From assembly GCA_024638305.1 (NCBI GenBank), contig JAHEKN010000019.1:1-34422 (forward strand): a stretch of DNA of 34,422 bases, in the 5' to 3' direction. A program made the translations under genes and the position numbers. Positions 8,710 through 17,137 of this stretch are shown here, piece by piece. This DNA is from Gemmatimonadota bacterium. GTDB lineage: Bacteria; Gemmatimonadota; Gemmatimonadetes; Longimicrobiales; Gaopeijiaceae. How positions within the stretch are numbered: position 1 is the first letter of the stretch; each line of letters opens with the position of its first letter. Below the pieces are notes generated by a model. The model saw only the letters and a list, made by a program, of their open reading frames with translations. It was not told the origin of the DNA and searched no databases.

Positions 8710-9803
8710 CAGGCCGACCCCACGGAGGTGGCGGCGGCCTGCAACACGTCCAGGTAGCGGTGCTCGTTCGCCCGTACCGAGAACCGCTCGACGACCGTCT
8801 GGCGACCCGCCGTCCCCAGGCGTGACCTGAGTGACGGATCCCCGGCCAGCTTCTTCAGGCTTCGGAGCCAGCAGTCCGCCGTGTCCGCGAGCAGCCCGTT
8901 CCGGCCGTGGTCGATGATGCGGAGGTTGGACCCGATCCGCTGAGCCACCGTGGGAATTCCGAGAGCCATGTATTGGAGCGCCTTCAACCCGCTCTTGCCC
9001 AGCACCCACTCCTCCTCGGGCAGCGGATAGACCCCGATGTCGATGGCGGACAGGTCTTCGACCTCCGTTTCGGCGGTCCAGGGCAGCGCCTCCACGTCCA
9101 CGCCCGCCACGCGGAACTCGGGGTCACCGATCACGCGCAGCGTGTACGACTCCGTGCGCGAAAGCTCCCGCAACACGTCGTCGAGCAGATGGAGGTAGGG
9201 GGACGTGCTGTGGCTGCCGCTCCAGCCGACCACGAGTCCGCGCGCCTCGTCACGCTCCGCGACCCGATAGCGGTCGGTGTCGATGGTGGAGGAGATGTCG
9301 GTGACCCTCTCGTTGTGGCGGGCCGCGAACTCGTGGAGGTACTCCGTGCACACGATCACCTGCGTGGCGGCCCGTATCAGCGCCTCGATCTTGCGGCGCC
9401 GGCCTGCGCCCCGCAGACGTCGCATGAACGGGTTCGCGGCCGACCCGTGCGGCAGGTGCACCAGATCGTCGATGTCGTACACGAGCGGACGCCCGGAGCG
9501 GAGGAGAGCACGCTCGAACCAGTCGGGACCGATCGGAATGGCCTCGAGGTGCAGATAGATGATGTCGGCCTCGAGCACCTGCGGAAGCTCCCTGCGACGT
9601 CGAGCCAGGCCGCGTCGGAATGCGGCGAGCTTCGCCCAGTGAGCGCCCCGACCGTAAAGGACCGCCCAGCCGCGCGCATCCCAGAACGGGAAGACCTCGA
9701 CGTCGTAGCCGGCACCTCGCCAGGAACCGAAGTACTGCTCGTACTTGAGCCGCTGGCTGGGTGCGCATCCGACGGGGTACGGGCACACCACGGCGAGCTT
9801 CAC
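8709..9803 (-). CDS. GT-B glycosyltransferase (GT4-like)
   Basis: Protein of 364 aa with two Rossmann-like halves. The N-terminal half has CPYPVGCAPSQRLKYEQYF (residues 9-27), a start seen in glycosyltransferases that recognise lipid-linked acceptors, then YDIDDLVHLP and VIVCTEYLHEF. The donor half has VVGWSGSHSTSPYL, the loop GKSGLKALQYMALGIP with GRNGLLADT after it, and a final helix typical of GT4 proteins. The ATG at 9803 overlaps the previous gene's stop as ATGA, and the stop overlaps asnB by one base, so the three are translated as a coupled unit. This type often occurs next to AsnB-like proteins in polysaccharide loci. The sugar transferred cannot be told. Confidence 0.85.
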   Translation of the reverse strand: MKLAVVCPYPVGCAPSQRLKYEQYFGSWRGAGYDVEVFPFWDARGWAVLYGRGAHWAKLAAFRRGLARRRRELPQVLEADIIYLHLEAIPIGPDWFERALLRSGRPLVYDIDDLVHLPHGSAANPFMRRLRGAGRRRKIEALIRAATQVIVCTEYLHEFAARHNERVTDISSTIDTDRYRVAERDEARGLVVGWSGSHSTSPYLHLLDDVLRELSRTESYTLRVIGDPEFRVAGVDVEALPWTAETEVEDLSAIDIGVYPLPEEEWVLGKSGLKALQYMALGIPTVAQRIGSNLRIIDHGRNGLLADTADCWLRSLKKLAGDPSLRSRLGTAGRQTVVERFSVRANEHRYLDVLQAAATSVGSA

Positions 9804-11017
9804 GCCCGACGACCTCCCGCGACGCGGCCGAGCATCGCGTCGTAGGCGGACCGGTAATGGTCGGCGGCGCGCTCGAGGTCGAAGTGTCGTTTCGCGACGT
9901 CGCGACAGCGCTCCCGAATCCCCGGCTCGTGAGCCAGGGCCACGAGGGCGTCCACCGCACGGGGGTAGTCCTGCGAGCGCTGGGGATCGAGCGCCACACC
10001 CACCTGCTCGCGGCCGGCCACGGCCGCGACGTCCCCAACCCCGGGGTTTACCAGTACGGGGGCGCCGACAGCGAGGGATTCAGCGAACTTGGTGGGGGCG
10101 GACGCGATCTTGGAGCCACCGGGTCGGATGAGCGCGAAGGTGGCCGTGGCCGTGGCCAGCTCACCCGGCACACGGTCGTGGCTCACGGCCCGGACGTCCA
10201 CCCGGACGTCCACCCGGTCGTCCACACCGCCCTCCGCCATCGCCGCCCGCACCAGGTCGTGCTCGCCGTTGGTCAGGAACGTCACCCGGCCCTCGGGTTT
10301 CCGCCGCAGGAACGTCTTTGCGACCCCGGCCATCTCGGGCAGCAGGTACCACGTCCCGATCGAACCCAGATACATCAAGTGGGGCTCGGGCGGGACCGGC
10401 GCGAGCGGAAACCGAGTGAGATCGACCGCGGTCGGGATGACGTGGACCTCGGCCTCGGCACCGACCGCCCGCATGCGCTCGCTCAGGGCCGGCACCGAGG
10501 CGTCGGTCAGTGTGACCACCGCCGCGGCGTCTCGCAGGAAACGCGCTTCCAGCCGCTTGGTGACGCGGTACAGTGTGCCCCCCGCCCTCCAAAGGCCGCC
10601 CTCCACCCGCTCCTCCGGATAGAAGCCACGCAGGTCGAACAGGTAAGGCAGACCCCTCGCCGTGAGGAGCCGGTGGGCGATCACCGCGCAGGGATAGGAG
10701 CGCACGTGCACCAGGTCGAAGGTCGCCGCCCCACCCGTGAGCCGGAGGGCCCACCGCACACCCCGGGCTAGGTCGAACGCGGTGCTGAGCCCCGTTGGCC
10801 GGCGGTGGTACGGGAGCGGATGCCACTCGACGCCGGCCGCACGCAGCCGGTCCGTCGTCCTCCTCCTCAGATCCCGATCGGCCCAACGCGCCGGTTTCTC
10901 GAACGACATCAGTGTGTGTCGGCACCCCCGGCGGGCGAGCGCCTCCAGGTAGGGGAGCACCTGCGAGGCACCCAGGGGATCCAACGCGCCGTCGTACGAG
11001 AGATAGAGGACCCTCAT
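9800..11017 (-). CDS. GT4-family glycosyltransferase with in-frame short tandem repeats
   Basis: GT-B glycosyltransferase of 405 aa. N-terminal domain: VLYLSYDGALDPLGASQVLP, the acceptor-side glycine loop, then FDLVHVRSYPCAVIAHRLL and FDLRGFYPEERVEGG. C-terminal domain: MYLGSIGTWYLLPEM, SAPTKFAESLAVGAP and VLVNPGVGDV, with the acidic residue of the donor site in TKFAE. ATG 11017 overlaps the stop of the membrane protein gene upstream by four bases (ATGA). Between the two donor-domain motifs lie a 6-bp repeat (three GTGGCC, coding alternating Ala-Thr) and a 12-bp repeat (about three copies, coding VDVR units). Both keep the frame. The function as a glycosyltransferase is firm; the donor sugar is not. 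Confidence 0.87.
   Translation of the reverse strand: MRVLYLSYDGALDPLGASQVLPYLEALARRGCRHTLMSFEKPARWADRDLRRRTTDRLRAAGVEWHPLPYHRRPTGLSTAFDLARGVRWALRLTGGAATFDLVHVRSYPCAVIAHRLLTARGLPYLFDLRGFYPEERVEGGLWRAGGTLYRVTKRLEARFLRDAAAVVTLTDASVPALSERMRAVGAEAEVHVIPTAVDLTRFPLAPVPPEPHLMYLGSIGTWYLLPEMAGVAKTFLRRKPEGRVTFLTNGEHDLVRAAMAEGGVDDRVDVRVDVRAVSHDRVPGELATATATFALIRPGGSKIASAPTKFAESLAVGAPVLVNPGVGDVAAVAGREQVGVALDPQRSQDYPRAVDALVALAHEPGIRERCRDVAKRHFDLERAADHYRSAYDAMLGRVAGGRRA
10140..10157. repeat. 6-bp tandem repeat, three copies of GTGGCC, inside a GT4 gene
   Basis: Three perfect head-to-tail copies of GTGGCC (plus-strand spelling) code for Ala-Thr repeats (ATATAT) in the glycosyltransferase at 9800-11017. Copy-number change would add or remove two residues without a frameshift. 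Confidence 0.8.
10191..10226. repeat. 12-bp tandem repeat, two perfect and one imperfect copy, inside a GT4 gene
   Basis: CGGACGTCCACC occurs twice in tandem and a third time as CGGTCGTCCACA. It codes the DRVDVRVDVR stretch of the glycosyltransferase at 9800-11017. The unit is a multiple of three, so expansion changes length, not frame. Confidence 0.8.
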
Positions 11018-12279
11018 CGGACCCAGGTGCCCGCCCAGGCACGGAGTGGATCCGAGAACGCGGTCGCGAGGAGACAGAGGGCCGCCAGGCCCGCCAACGA
11101 GGCCACGGAGGCTCGCCGTCCCCAGCGGTGTGTCCATGCCCGCACGCCGAGCCCCGCGAGCACTGCCAAGAGCGGCTCCGCCGGCAATCGGTAGCGGGGG
11201 CTGCCGTGGAAGACCAGCGCCATGGCGAACAGAAACAACACGGGCAGCCACACGGGCCAGAGGTCGCGCCGGCGCGGGACGGGGCCGCTCGCCAGCAGGA
11301 GCGCCGCGATGGCCAGGGCCGCCGTCCACGCGTAGGTCGGGTTGAAGGTCCCGTACCTGGGTAGGATCTCCCAATCGACCGGCGACCAGAAGTAGACGGC
11401 CTTGCGAAGCTCCAGGCCGGCCGTTCGTACGGGATCGGCCGCCGCGACCCGGAGAGCCTCACGTGTGAGAGCTCGGCTCTGCTCCGCCTCCGGCAGATGC
11501 TCCACTCGCTGAACGGCCGAATCCTGCGGCTGGAGCCCGAATACTCCACCCGGGGGAGCGAACCCGGCGTACAACGTGATCCCCACCTGTGTGGTGACGG
11601 GCACCAACGCCCCGTGGACGCGGGCGTTCCGAATGGTCCAGGGCGCGAGCGTGAGGAGGAAGACGGCGAGCAGCGTGAGGCTTCCGCGGGGGAGCCGGCG
11701 TCCGCTGAGCGCTGCCACCAGAATGAGCAGGGGGACGAACGGGAGCAGCACGCCGCGCGTCAAGGTGGCGAGACCGAGCGTCGCTCCCAGAGCGGCCGCC
11801 CGGCCGCCGCAGGGGTCGCCGTCCCGGGCGGCGTCCAGCCATCGCACCGTGAGCCACGCCGAGAGGACGAGCAACAACGTGAACAAGCTCTCGGAGAGCA
11901 GCCGGGCGGAGGCCGAGATCATTGCGACGTTGACGGCCACGAGGCCAGAAGCCACGAGGGCGAACCGTTCGGCCAACCACCGGCGGGCGAGCGAATAGGT
12001 CACCGCGACTGCGGCGAGGTCGAGCCCGATCTGGAACAGGGTGGCGGCGCGGGGGCCGGCGCTGAGCGGTCCGTACCACAGCGCCAGCAGCAGCGGATAG
12101 AGGGGCGGCCGAAACGACGTCGGGTCGCCATCGGCGTCGAGCATGCCACGACCCGCGGCGAGACCGCGCGCCAAGCGGTCGTAGTCGGCCGCGTCCCCGA
12201 CGAGTTCCGGTTGCCAGACGAGATGCAGGGCTACCCGGAGGAGCGCCGCCGTGAGGAGGACGACGCCAAGCCTACGCAT
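11014..12279 (-). CDS. GT39/ArnT-like (GT-C) membrane glycosyltransferase
   Basis: Polytopic inner membrane protein, 421 aa, about ten hydrophobic segments. The first extracytoplasmic loop begins with VGDAADYDRLARGLAAGRG, where the acidic residue after the first membrane helix matches the catalytic Asp of GT-C enzymes. Then come SFRPPLYPLLLALWYGP, LSESLFTLLLVLSAW, LTRGVLLPFVPLLILV and FHGSPRYRLPAEPLLAVLAG, all usual for the PMT_2/GT39 class, which use polyprenyl-phosphate sugars outside the membrane. The start is ATG 12279, which places the signal-like first helix at the N-terminus and overlaps the previous gene by eight bases. It could decorate the exported glycan. A role in joining repeat units is an alternative, since no clear Wzy is recognised in the window. 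Confidence 0.8.
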   Translation of the reverse strand: MRRLGVVLLTAALLRVALHLVWQPELVGDAADYDRLARGLAAGRGMLDADGDPTSFRPPLYPLLLALWYGPLSAGPRAATLFQIGLDLAAVAVTYSLARRWLAERFALVASGLVAVNVAMISASARLLSESLFTLLLVLSAWLTVRWLDAARDGDPCGGRAAALGATLGLATLTRGVLLPFVPLLILVAALSGRRLPRGSLTLLAVFLLTLAPWTIRNARVHGALVPVTTQVGITLYAGFAPPGGVFGLQPQDSAVQRVEHLPEAEQSRALTREALRVAAADPVRTAGLELRKAVYFWSPVDWEILPRYGTFNPTYAWTAALAIAALLLASGPVPRRRDLWPVWLPVLFLFAMALVFHGSPRYRLPAEPLLAVLAGLGVRAWTHRWGRRASVASLAGLAALCLLATAFSDPLRAWAGTWVR

Positions 12280-13387
12280 CGGCGTACCAGCGCTCCAACC
12301 GTGGCAGTTGCCGCCGGACGTCGAAATCGCGGGCGCGCGCGCGAGCCGCTGCGCCCATCGCGGCCCGCAGCCCCGCGTCCGCGCCCAGGCTGCCCAGGGC
12401 TGCGCCCAGGGCTGCGACATCTCCGACCGGGGTGATCACGGAGGTCTCGGGCGTCACGACCTCGCCCATCCCCTGCGCGTCGCTCACGACCGAAGGGAGC
12501 CCGGTCGCCATCGCTTCCAGCAGCGCGATTCCGAAGGCCTCGTATCGGGACGGAAACGCGAACACGTCCGCGGCAGCGTAGTAGGGGCGCACGTCCTCGA
12601 CCGGCCCGGCCCAGGTCACCCGGTCCTCCACGCCGAGCGCGCTGGCCCGGACCCTGAGGGCCCCCACGTCGCCGGCACCGACGAAGACGGCCCGCCACGG
12701 CAGCGTCCCCGCTCCGGCCGCCAGCGCGTCGAGGAGGAGATCCTGTCCCTTCTGATGGTGGATCCGGCCCACGTGCAGAATCACCAGGTCGGACCCGCCG
12801 AGACCCATCGCGGAGCGCTGCGCCCGCCGCAGCGCGGCCGGATCAGGAGCCGCGAACTCGTCCACGTCGATGAAGTTGTGGAGAACGTCGACGTCCCGGA
12901 ATCCGAGCTCGCGCGCGAAGTCGCGTCGGACATGCCCGCTCACGGCGATCATGCGGCTGGTGAGCCTCGCCCCCGTGGCCCGATCAAGCCACTTCTTCAC
13001 TCGGAAACCCATGGTCCCGGGGTCTTCGAAGCCGTAGTCCGGATTGTGAAGCGTGGTGAACACCGGCGCGAGCCCCGATGCGGCCAGTCGCCCGGCCACA
13101 TTGGCGCAGTAGAGATGCGTGTGCACGACGTCGGGCTTCCAGGAGCGCATGAGCGCGCGCAGCCTCAGAACCGCGGTCGCGAGGCTTCGCGGACCGGGAA
13201 GCGCCAGACGCTCCACGGTGGCCCCGGCAGCTTGCAGGTCTCCTGCCAGGGGAGTGGGCTCGAACAGAGCCACGACCATGCATCGGAAACGCGCAGCGTC
13301 GAGGTGGCGGTGTTGGGTCACGAGCAGCTTTTCCGCACCTCCGCGCCCCAGGGTCTCGATGACCGATAGGATGCGGAGCTCGGTCAC
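12272..13387 (-). CDS. GT4-family glycosyltransferase
   Basis: GT-B retaining glycosyltransferase, 371 aa. N-terminal domain: VIETLGRGGAEKLLVTQHRHL with the glycine-rich acceptor loop, PDVVHTHLYCANVAGRLAA and TTLHNPDYG. C-terminal domain: ILHVGRIHHQKGQDLLLDAL, FVGAGDVGALR and the donor E-x7-E site in EAFGIALLEAMATGLPSVVSD. Start is GTG 13387, overlapping the preceding membrane protein stop as GTGA; no better codon lies nearby. It closely follows the pattern of WbnK/PglA-like capsule enzymes, but the linkage made cannot be predicted. Confidence 0.9.
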   Translation of the reverse strand: MTELRILSVIETLGRGGAEKLLVTQHRHLDAARFRCMVVALFEPTPLAGDLQAAGATVERLALPGPRSLATAVLRLRALMRSWKPDVVHTHLYCANVAGRLAASGLAPVFTTLHNPDYGFEDPGTMGFRVKKWLDRATGARLTSRMIAVSGHVRRDFARELGFRDVDVLHNFIDVDEFAAPDPAALRRAQRSAMGLGGSDLVILHVGRIHHQKGQDLLLDALAAGAGTLPWRAVFVGAGDVGALRVRASALGVEDRVTWAGPVEDVRPYYAAADVFAFPSRYEAFGIALLEAMATGLPSVVSDAQGMGEVVTPETSVITPVGDVAALGAALGSLGADAGLRAAMGAAARARARDFDVRRQLPRLERWYADA

Positions 13388-14730
13388 CGTGGGCTCCGGA
13401 CCGCGGCGGGCGGGCCTACCGAACCTGCACGGCCGCTGCGCTCACGGAGCATTCCATACGTGTCGCGCGCGCCGACCGCGCCGAAGATGAAAAGCAGGGG
13501 CAGGATCTGGGCGCGATGGCGGAACGCCGTGCCGACGTTGCCCTCCACGAGCGAGTACCCGAGCACCACGACGAACAGAACCGACACGAGCACGCTCAGG
13601 CTCCTGGGGTCATGGCGGAGGCCCAGGTACACCCCCCGTACCACGAACGGGAAGAGGCAGTACCAGAGGAGCGTCTCGGGAAGGGTCACCGTTTGCAGAA
13701 CGGACGCGATGCGCCAGGGAAAGGGGGCAAACAGGAAATGTGCGAACCCGACCGGTAGGAACGTGAACGCCCCGCTGATCGTGGATACGTCGTAGTCCTG
13801 TCCGTACGCGGACGCCGCTCCGATTGCCAGGTCCGCGCGCAGCGCTTGAATGCGCTCCAGCGACGGCTCAGTCACCAGCGTCCCGCCGACTCCGGACGTT
13901 TGTAGCACGACCGTGAGCAGAAACAGAATCCCGACCCCCGACATGACCGACAGCGCCGGACTTCGGCCCCGGGCAAACAGGAGCCCGGCGGCGCTGGCGC
14001 CACACACGAGCACCATCAGGTACTCTCGGGAGGCCGCTAGAACCACGGACCCGATCAGCAGCGTGACCAGGCCCCAGAGGTCCGGATGCTCCTGGATGCG
14101 CGTCGCGGCGTACACGATCAGCGCGATGGCGAGGATGGTGGGCGCCTCCCGCACGTTCAGAACGGACCACAGCACGAGGGACGGGAAGAACGCGACGAAG
14201 AGGGCCGCCAAACGGGCGACGCCGTGGTTGCCGCGCACCACGCGCACCACGGTCGCATACACGACGACCGGCGTCCACGCGCCCAGGAACACGTTGAACA
14301 TCGCCGGTGCGGCGCGGGCGTCGCCGAAGATGCGGAAGACGAAGCCGTTGAACAGGTAGTACCCGGCCTGGAGCCCGCCGCGGGCGTGCCTCGGCATGGC
14401 CAGGCCCTGCGTCCACGAGCTCAGCACCTCCATGCCGACGATCTCGTACGTGAGCTGGTCTGGCGCGAAGACGTACGGACCGACCGTCGCGCGCACGATT
14501 CCGAACAGGACGAGGCGGACCGCCACCGCGTAGAGGATCAGGCCCACCAGGAACTTCCCGGCCCGGTCCCAGGCGAACCACGTCAGGCTGACGGCGGTCA
14601 CGCCGAGAAGCGCGCCGCCGATCAGCAGCACCGGAAAACGGGATTGGGGATCGACGCCGGCGGTGGCCACGAGCAGACCCCCGACGGCACAGAGCAGCGC
14701 CAGCGGCGTGGGGTCCGAACGGACGCTCAA
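13384..14730 (-). CDS. Polytopic membrane protein, GT-C-like, possible polymerase or glycosyltransferase
   Basis: Protein of 448 aa with about eleven hydrophobic segments. After the third segment an outside loop reads APDQLTYEIVGMEVLSS and RGGLQAGYYLFNGFVFRIFG. This acidic loop followed by an aromatic-rich re-entry, with LNVREAPTILAIALIVYA further on, resembles GT-C glycosyltransferases of the GT39 type more than Wzy proteins. The C-terminal part has VGFAHFLFAPFPWR and a last helix pair with RHRAQILPLLFIFGAVG. The start is TTG 14730 with GGAG and AGGGG upstream. It overlaps the methyltransferase stop as TTGA. In a flippase-dependent locus a polymerase is expected, and this is the best candidate by position and topology. 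The assignment is weak. Confidence 0.7.
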   Translation of the reverse strand: MSVRSDPTPLALLCAVGGLLVATAGVDPQSRFPVLLIGGALLGVTAVSLTWFAWDRAGKFLVGLILYAVAVRLVLFGIVRATVGPYVFAPDQLTYEIVGMEVLSSWTQGLAMPRHARGGLQAGYYLFNGFVFRIFGDARAAPAMFNVFLGAWTPVVVYATVVRVVRGNHGVARLAALFVAFFPSLVLWSVLNVREAPTILAIALIVYAATRIQEHPDLWGLVTLLIGSVVLAASREYLMVLVCGASAAGLLFARGRSPALSVMSGVGILFLLTVVLQTSGVGGTLVTEPSLERIQALRADLAIGAASAYGQDYDVSTISGAFTFLPVGFAHFLFAPFPWRIASVLQTVTLPETLLWYCLFPFVVRGVYLGLRHDPRSLSVLVSVLFVVVLGYSLVEGNVGTAFRHRAQILPLLFIFGAVGARDTYGMLRERSGRAGSVGPPAAVRSPR

Positions 14731-15608
14731 GCCCCTCTCCGGCTAGTCGGCTTCCGTCCCACGACCAGGAGCGTGTTCCCGAGTCGCAGGGGCACCGCGA
14801 CCCGCGCCAGCAAGCCCGACACCCGGTCCAGGACCGCGCCGCCGAGCCCCCGCCAGCCTCGCTCACGGAACCGAAAGCTGTCCCGCAAATCCACCGAGCC
14901 GCGGGTCTCCACGTGCGCGATCTCCAGCCCGTGGGCGTCGAACAGGGTCCGGAGATGACGGGGCGTCATGTGCACCAGGTGGCCATAGGTATCCAGATCG
15001 TAATACCGCCAGCCGGCCCCCTCAACGCGAGCGGTCGTGGACGACAGACTCGGCATGGACGCGGCCAGGACGCCTCCCGGCCGCAGCCGCCGCACCGCGC
15101 CAGCGACGGCCGCCCCCGGGTCCGCCAGATGCTCCAGGACATCCCAGAACGTCACGGCGTCGAACACCTCGGCGTCCACCAGCGCGTCTAGGTCCGCCAC
15201 GGCCACCCGGTGCGCCCCCGCCAGGGGCCGCGCAGCGGCCAATGCGATCTCCGTTCCGACGCACCTCCAGTCCTGAAGCTGCGCGGACCGGAGAAAGCGG
15301 CCGTCTCCGAACCCCACATCCAGCAACAGGCCGCGCGCGTCGTCCCGGGCTTCCCTCGGGTCCGGCCACCGCAGCCGCCGAAGTAGCGCGGCCCGGCGCT
15401 CGGGCTCGTCCTCGGGGCCCAGGTCCATCCGCTCCGTCCAGGTGCCGGCCTCGTGCTCCCGCTCGTAACGCCGAATGAGCTGCCGAGCGGAGGGTGGGGG
15501 CCACACGTAGCGAACCCCGCACCCGGGGCAGGTCAGAAGCGACACGGTGTACCGCGACCGGAACGGCACGCCCCCCGCGGCCCCGCAGAGCGGGCAGGAG
15601 GCGCTCAC
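14727..15608 (-). CDS. Zinc-ribbon SAM-dependent methyltransferase
   Basis: Class I methyltransferase of the Methyltransf_23/12 type, 293 aa. The N-terminus has a zinc-ribbon-like pair of CxxC motifs (C5, C8; C27, C30), then an arginine-rich linker and the SAM-binding DVGFGDGRFL (97-106), the acidic loop VTFWDVLEHLADPG and RRLRPGGVLAASMPS. The C-terminal part has DTYGHLVHMTPRHLRTLFD, common in sugar or lipid methyltransferases from polysaccharide loci. GTG 15608 overlaps the flippase stop as GTGA, and a coding sequence extending further upstream in this frame is only a shadow of the flippase. The likely job is methylating a sugar of the glycan or capping the chain. The substrate is not known. 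Confidence 0.88.
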   Translation of the reverse strand: MSASCPLCGAAGGVPFRSRYTVSLLTCPGCGVRYVWPPPSARQLIRRYEREHEAGTWTERMDLGPEDEPERRAALLRRLRWPDPREARDDARGLLLDVGFGDGRFLRSAQLQDWRCVGTEIALAAARPLAGAHRVAVADLDALVDAEVFDAVTFWDVLEHLADPGAAVAGAVRRLRPGGVLAASMPSLSSTTARVEGAGWRYYDLDTYGHLVHMTPRHLRTLFDAHGLEIAHVETRGSVDLRDSFRFRERGWRGLGGAVLDRVSGLLARVAVPLRLGNTLLVVGRKPTSRRGA

Positions 15609-17137
15609 CGAGCCAGCTCCGACCGCAGCCGCGGGAGGTGCGCAAGAGTCCACGCGACGGCCGCACCGAGGACCACCCAGCGGTAGGGGCCTCCAGGACC
15701 GGGAGCGAGCACCGCCGCCGTGACCAGGATCAGCCCCAGGCCGAGACGCCCGACCTCCGAGCGGGAGGGTCGCCCCTCCACCCGTCCCCCCAGACAGACC
15801 AAGTAGACGGGGACTGAGAGGGCCGCGACCACGCTGTAGGAGAGGACGGCCCCCGTGAGACCGAGAGGGCCGATCGTGCTCGAGACGCCGACTAGATACA
15901 GCAGCTCGACCGCTAGTCCGGATAGTAGAAAGACCCGGACGGCGCCAACGGCCAACAGGCTCATGTGGACGACCCCCGCGACCAGCGCCGCCAGGTCCCC
16001 CGCTGCGCTCACGCGCAGGAGGGGCTCCACGCCGCGGAACGACTCGGTGAGGAGGATCGTGACGATCCAGTCGCGGGTTGCGAGGAGCACCAGCACCGCG
16101 GGCACCCCGAGCACGAATACGAGCCGGAGCGCGCTGCCCACTTCGACCCCCACTGCCCGACGATCTCCCGATACCGCCGCCAGGCGCGGATAGAGCGCGA
16201 TGAAGACCCCGCCGAGCACGGCCGGCACCCACTGGCGGCTGAGGCCGAGCACGACCTGATAGAGTCCGTTGGCGTCGAGCCCGAGCTCCCGGACGACCAG
16301 CACGCGGAAGATCAGGAGATTCCCGGCGACCGCCACGTGATGAAGCGCCTCGGCCACCCCCACGACGAGCACGGCACGGACTGCCGCCCGCGCGACTCCG
16401 GCAGGCACGCCCCGGGCGCGGGTCGGGTCCGATGCGAAGACCCCACGGCACGCGACCCACGTCACCAGGGCGGCCACCGCCGCGCCTGTCCAGATCTGGA
16501 GAACCGCGCCGGTCAGACCGAGCCACGTGACCAACCCCACCATGAGGGCCAGGCTGAACACCGTCGTGACGACCTTCCCCACGGCGATCCGCGCGAGGGC
16601 CTGGCGCACGGTCAGCATGGTCTCAGCCAGGTTGGCCAGCAGCAGGAGCGGCACGCCGGCGGCGACCAGCGGCGGCACCCACGCTGGAAGTGCGCCCCGA
16701 AAGAGCTCGTCCGCGATCCAGGACCTTGCAAGAACGGTCGCGGCGAACAGCGCACCCGCTACGGACAGGAGGAGCGCGCGGCTGGACCGATAGGCGCGGT
16801 CGACCCGCTCGGGGTACCCATCCGCCTCGAAGCGGCTCGCTTCCCGGAGGAGGCCCGAGGGGACTCCGAAGCGCGCCAGGTTGGCCAGGGCGTCGAAGAG
16901 TGCGATGGCCAGGCTCAGGGCGCCGAATCCGGCGGTGCCCAGGAACACGGCAAAGACCTTCTGGCGGACGACGCCGGCCAGCAGCGCTACGCCGTTGGAC
17001 GCGCCCAGGACGGCGACACCTCGAGCGACGGGGGCTCTGGCGGGCGCCTCAGGCCCGGCGGCCGCCAGTTCGGCGTCCGGCGCAGGCGAGCCGAGGGGAG
17101 CGGTGCTCCGGTTCGGGGGGCTATCTTGCGGCCCCAT
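15605..17137 (-). CDS. Wzx-like polysaccharide flippase (MOP superfamily)
   Basis: Inner membrane protein of 510 aa with about fourteen hydrophobic segments, the size and layout of RfbX/Wzx polysaccharide exporters. After a proline/alanine-rich N-terminal tail (residues 1-35), the first helices read VAVLGASNGVALLAGVVRQK and FLGTAGFGALSLAIALFDAL, followed by ARFGVPSGLLREASRF, which matches the conserved start of polysaccharide synthase (PF01943) proteins. It would flip the undecaprenyl-linked glycan to the periplasm. ATG 17137 has GAGGAGG three bases upstream and shares the palindrome CATG with the start of the divergent GT4 gene. It heads the minus-strand run of polysaccharide genes, and its stop overlaps the methyltransferase start by four bases. 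Confidence 0.9.
   Translation of the reverse strand: MGPQDSPPNRSTAPLGSPAPDAELAAAGPEAPARAPVARGVAVLGASNGVALLAGVVRQKVFAVFLGTAGFGALSLAIALFDALANLARFGVPSGLLREASRFEADGYPERVDRAYRSSRALLLSVAGALFAATVLARSWIADELFRGALPAWVPPLVAAGVPLLLLANLAETMLTVRQALARIAVGKVVTTVFSLALMVGLVTWLGLTGAVLQIWTGAAVAALVTWVACRGVFASDPTRARGVPAGVARAAVRAVLVVGVAEALHHVAVAGNLLIFRVLVVRELGLDANGLYQVVLGLSRQWVPAVLGGVFIALYPRLAAVSGDRRAVGVEVGSALRLVFVLGVPAVLVLLATRDWIVTILLTESFRGVEPLLRVSAAGDLAALVAGVVHMSLLAVGAVRVFLLSGLAVELLYLVGVSSTIGPLGLTGAVLSYSVVAALSVPVYLVCLGGRVEGRPSRSEVGRLGLGLILVTAAVLAPGPGGPYRWVVLGAAVAWTLAHLPRLRSELAR

Noticed and set aside
10161..11549. 462-aa minus-strand open frame
   Set aside because: Lies across two genes in another frame, Arg/Pro/Gly-rich and without motifs.
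12386..12418. 12-bp imperfect repeat (CCCAGGGCTGCG) in a GT4 gene
   Set aside because: About two copies plus a degenerate half, coding a normal Ala/Leu/Gly helix end; too short to single out.
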